NCBI GenBank assembly: GCA_002812745.2
Contig: NCSJ02000110.1
Location: forward strand, 62,001 to 126,000
Length of the DNA: 64,000 nucleotides
Origin: Scytalidium lignicola
Taxonomy: Eukaryota; Ascomycota; Leotiomycetes
Direction: 5' to 3'
The notes under the pieces are model-generated. The model saw nothing but the letters and a program-made list of their open reading frames with translations, made no database searches and was not told the origin of the DNA. Shown piece by piece: positions 59,530 to 64,000 of the stretch. Each line of letters starts with the position of its first letter. Position 1 is the stretch's first letter. The position numbers and the translations under genes are program-made.

Positions 59530-62500
59530 ATTCATATCCTAATACCATAATACACCTTCTTCCTCAGACTGCTATTAGATTTGCATAGCCTTATAATCAT
59601 AACCTTAAAACCTAAAAACATTTTGCAATAATAACTTGTTGTTTAGTAATTTTAACACTCTTTAGTCTAAAGTACTAAAAAAGGTTTAATCAACAAGGAA
59701 CTCAAGAATGAAAATGTCTTAAAGACAACTTATACCCTTAACAAGTCTAAATACTTTTTTAATTATTAGAATCAGGTACTCTTATAAGGCTATTAAAGCA
59801 ATGAGGACTGATATTGATCAGATAACTAATAAGTACAGAATCCATATGTAAACTCAGTTTAATTATAAATTTAATGTTAAAGTTAATAAGATTTGCTTTT
59901 TAAAGTTAAACTTACTTAGAAGTGCTCAATTTATATTGCTCAACAAGTATACAAATGGATCCTCAACTTATTATTAACTACCCCTAGAACTAGTTCCTTC
60001 CAAGAGTCAAAAATCAAACCTCTTATCATGATTATACTATTATTATCTATAAATGAAGGTATAAAAGATATACTACAAGACTTTCTACTCTCTTTTCACT
60101 TTATATTACAAAGGTTATATTATACTTTCCCTTTATTTCATTAATCATTATGTATTCCCTTAACTCTCTTCTCTACTTGTCTTCTATTACTCTTAAGAGC
60201 TTTACAGTTAAAGCTTTACTTTGTTCTAACATTACAAACATAACAAGAGGTAGCTTGCCAAATAGTAAAAAGTTATTAATAATATCACCAAGTGCTATCA
60301 AAGGTTTATAACTAGCTCTCTTCCTCAAAACCTTAGAAGTATCTTATTTCTCTACTAGTTTAACAAACATCACAAAGTAAAGTACTTATAAATATGCAAA
60401 TGACATAATCAATATCATTAACAAAGTTATTACAATAAGTAGCCTTATCTTTCCTTTCTTAACTTCACATAATATTAACTTATATTAATACAATAAGAAG
60501 AAGTCCACCTAGTAACTTTTGTTAATCTTCTAGAAACTTATGATGTAGACCTTATCCCTCCTTATAACTATTCCTTCTTAGTCAACTTTACAAAACAATT
60601 TTTTGAACTTGTTAACATTATTACCTTAATAAGTATTAGAGTTATTATTAACCTTGCTGAGCATCTTGTAATTACAAATCCCTTGTTAGCCAAATAGTTA
60701 TTATCAATACTTATAGTTAAGTCTTGTCATAATGCATTCTTCTAACATATCCAGGACAAAGTGCCTAACCCAACTCTGTTTAATACAAGTATTAGTACTA
60801 TATAAGTATACAACTTAACTCTCTCTTTTATCATGCTTAAGTCTTACTCTGTTAAAGTCCTTTTGCTTATTCTTCTTATGTTAATTGTCTTAAACATATC
60901 TTGTTTAGATTCTGAGGATTATATAACAAATGAGAACTTCTTAAAGTTCATATAAGACCTTGAACAAATGACATTTATTGTTAAAGTTAATAAGTAATTG
61001 TTAATAAGGTAGGTTAACCAGTTAAATGTACTAGTATATACACTGCTGAACATTATAATGAAAGGAAAAGGAATTATACCAATGTTATAAAAGATGAATA
61101 GAGTAGCTTTTACAGTAGTAATAACATAAGAGTTAGATAATGTTGATGATCTAACTCTTATAATGTTAACAAGACTTATAATTTTGACTTTCTCTTAAGA
61201 TGACATGAATGAAGAATCTCTTGTTAGATTATTTTAGTATATTACTTCTTCAATGGTAATTAGATTTTACTTTAAATAGAGTACAACAGTTATAATATCA
61301 TTTTTGTCTTGTAGATTTCAAATTAAATAGTTTTGTTATCTTAATCTTGAACTATAAAACTTAAACCAAATATAAACTTCTCAAACTGCTGATGATAAAC
61401 TTAATAGCCTAGATAAATACAATTCTCTTAAGATTAAATTCTTATTATTCTAGTATTAAACTACAATGACTTATCAGTTTATGTTTATATAATCCAATTC
61501 AAGAGCTATGTATAAATCTTACTAGGTTCTAGATTTAACTCCTTGTATAATTTAAAAGGCTAATTATAACTTTGATATATCTTTTTAACATTTATAAATA
61601 ACCATCAAATAAGAGAACTTTTAAAAGTACTCTACAATTTAAACTTTACTTATGTTATTACTAGATACATTGTTACTTCATCATTTTCATTAAATTACCT
61701 TCAGAACTCTAGATTTTAGTTTAGCAGATCACATTATCAGTTCTACATATAATTAGTAAAGAAGATTACTTTTATGAATAATAGTATAACAAGCTTGTAC
61801 ATTTCTTATTATCCATAACTTTATATGTATGCTACAATTCCTATCATCTAGTATAAAGTGTTTTACATTTTACTTCTATACATATTCTAAGCCTTTACAA
61901 GTTAAGGCTCTTTTATATTAACCAAGTTTATAACTTCTTCAACATTATAAAGAGAGATATCCAGATGAATATTAAGATCTTTAACTTTATCTTTAACCTT
62001 ATGTTTATAAATCAAGTGGTAATCTTTAAGATAATCTTAGAAAAAGTATAATTAGAGAATATACCTTACTTTGATTAATTCCTTAAGCTTGAAGAATTGG
62101 TTTTCACTAACTGTCTATAACTTTATCTAGTTCAGAAACAAGACTTTATCCTTGACTGTTGTAATCTTTTAACAAACAAGTCACAAATTCTCCTCAAAAT
62201 CCAAAATTTCTTTAAAGATACAAGTATAAATGTTCAAGTAAGCAACTATTAGTTTGATAGAAATTGAAAATTATAAGATAATAAGTAGTAAGTTAATAAT
62301 TTTACTTGATTAATAGGTTTAAAAATTGTAATGTCACAAGAGCAACAGGATATACGTAACTCTGTATCTTCAAGTTATATCCGTTTGCATACTCTATTAG
62401 TGCTACAGCTAAAATAAGCCTCAGTTAAATCAACATATGACTTTTCTTAAATCAACACATTTTTGCTGATACTAGTATCCATGGACCATACACTTACATA

Positions 62501-63400
62501 CAAATTAATAAAGAATTCTTGAGCCATCTGATAAAACGTACAATTATAATTCTTATGATAATTATTGTAATAATTTAAACCTTCATTTTTGCATTTTGTA
62601 CAATTAATCAGTTAACACATCTAATTAAACTTTACATGCACAGTTCTACATATACTACAAGCTACAAGCATCATAAGCTACAAATACTACAAGCTTCAGG
62701 CTTCAAGCTTCAAACTTCAAATTACAGGCTACAAGTTATAATATTTACTCATAATAGCAGATATACCTTTCACATTCTAAATTCTAAATTACACTGTAAT
62801 GATTGTAATCATGTAAATTCCTATAATTATAAAGTAAGAGAAATTTATATAGTTTACTTGTATTATAGTAATAATTTGTATATGACCTAAAGTAGTTCTA
62901 ATGCTTGAGGTTTGTGTTAGTATCGGCAAAATGTGTTGATTTAAGAAAAGTTGTGTGTTGATTTAGCTAAAGCCTTAAAATATTGTGAAACCTGCTTGAC
63001 CCTAACCCTTATCTTCCATACAGAAATTACTGGAGAAGTCAACTGCTCTCTGCACTTGTTCCTGCATTTGCTACAGTCTAAGTTACTCATTTGGACTAAG
63101 ACTATTTGATCTGTGAACTATGGAATCAAGAATGAGAAGAAACAATAAAACTTACTGCAAATATTCTGGAGATAAGAAGATGGCTTAGTCTAATGAAGAC
63201 ATGCATATAGTGTAGAGCCAGTTCTACACCTAGGCTCACCTAGGTTTATTTTTGGAGGAATCCTATTCCGTCTCAATTTACCTTATAACAGTGCACAAAT
63301 TTAGAAATGTTGTGGTCAAGGATATATTGTAACAATTCTGAGCATTCAATAATTTAGGGCTCATTCTGTTTCACTATCTATCTTTGTGCCTTTAGACATT
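59530..63400. repeat. Third AT-rich RIP-like block
   Basis: About 3.9 kb with no intact gene and dense stops. A short imperfect CTACAAGCTT-type repeat occupies about 62650-62740 and produces the ORF at 62636-62890. Beyond about 62.9 kb composition is a little richer, but no protein is recognised. Confidence 0.7.
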
Positions 63401-63434
63401 ACAATTTAACTGCACTACAAGCTAGTACTACACA

Positions 63435-63990
63435 ATGACTAGTATCAAGTCTAAGTCTAACAAACTACCAGCTTACAACAAGGCAAGGCTAACCTATGAC
63501 ATAATAGCAAATGTGCTTACTTATACTAACATAAGTCATGTTAATAACATTATAAAGGGCTTAGGAGTTCACTTGGATAAGGGTATGAAGAAGAAGTTAA
63601 AATACAACAAGGAAGACATTCAGCTTATATTCAAAAATCTTATAAATAACATTGAAAAGCACTTGGATATAATGTGTAAGTTGAAGGTAGTGTTATCTAG
63701 ATCTTATATAGTTAACTTCTTCAAGTTAAGGTACTGCTTTAAAATATTTAACTACAACTTCTATATAAAGGACAATGTATATTGTATAACTATGTTCATG
63801 GTCTATATAACAAGTATAAGTATATGTTAAGTACTCTTTAAAGAAATGAAGAAGGATATTACTAAGCAAAACTATACTTTTTATATCCTAGTCAAGTTTT
63901 AGTTAATTAAAGGCATATTAAATAAGGATAATTATATTTTAAACATCCAACTAATATAACAATAATAATACAATGTTAACTAGTACATTA
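63435..63990 (+). pseudogene. Unrecognised ORF of 131 codons, probably the 5' part of a RIP-eroded gene
   Basis: The ATG at 63435 opens a 131-codon frame (TSIKSKSNKLPAYNKARLTY, then HVNNIIKGLGVHLDKGMKK and LIFKNLINNIEKHLDIM). After the TAA at 63828-63830 the same frame stays protein-like (VLFKEMKKDITKQNYTFYI) with further stops to the window end. This suggests an eroded longer ORF, perhaps transposon-derived. No family recognised. Confidence 0.35.
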
Positions 63991-64000
63991 TAAAGTTTTA

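Overview
This is a nuclear contig from a filamentous ascomycete (Pezizomycotina, plausibly a leotiomycete). Short introns of about 49-106 bp with GT..AG borders, a fungal-type PEX6, an EF-hand MscS channel, a yapsin-like protease and an F-box/DUF7600-type protein all point that way. The DNA has two compartments: balanced-composition gene islands and very AT-rich blocks whose remaining reading frames are broken mainly by CAR-to-TAR and TGG-to-TAG changes, the signature of repeat-induced point mutation (RIP).

Layout. Bases 1-16.7 kb form a conventional gene-rich stretch: a partial lipase-like membrane protein (minus), PEX6 (plus), a calcium-binding MscS channel (minus), an unrecognised ORF (minus) and a seven-exon F-box gene (minus). 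A 135-bp inverted repeat (16736-16870) marks the edge of the first AT-rich block (16.9-22.7 kb), which holds LTR scraps and a small gag-like ORF. From 22.7 to 37.5 kb lies a gene graveyard: an unrecognised broken gene, abutting 3' fragments of an acyl-CoA synthetase and a class-3 aldehyde dehydrogenase, one apparently intact GPI-type aspartic protease, a complete pogo-like DNA transposon with TIRs and a TA duplication but about nine stops, a Ginger/KRBA2-like integrase element, and an alkaline phosphatase gene split by a solo LTR. From 37.5 to 57 kb a second AT-rich block contains gypsy remnants, including one structurally complete element at 47245-55019 with 267-bp LTRs and a 5-bp target duplication. 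From 57 to 59.5 kb a small unique island carries the 3' part of a Glu/Gln-rich coiled-coil gene whose repeat-rich 5' part is riddled with CAG-to-TAG stops. A third AT-rich block runs to the end.

The genes do not form an obvious pathway or cluster. The coherent story is about genome dynamics: transposons inserted, RIP destroyed them, and mutation appears to have spread into neighbouring host genes. I see no rRNA, convincing tRNA, CRISPR array or biosynthetic cluster. I do not see a clearly new molecular system; the strongest leads are the solo-LTR gene disruption, the RIP-only LTR divergence, the coiled-coil gene at an AT boundary, and the back-to-back truncated metabolic genes. All splice sites were placed by eye from reading-frame continuity and GT..AG borders. 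Gene names rest on recognition of protein motifs, not on searches.
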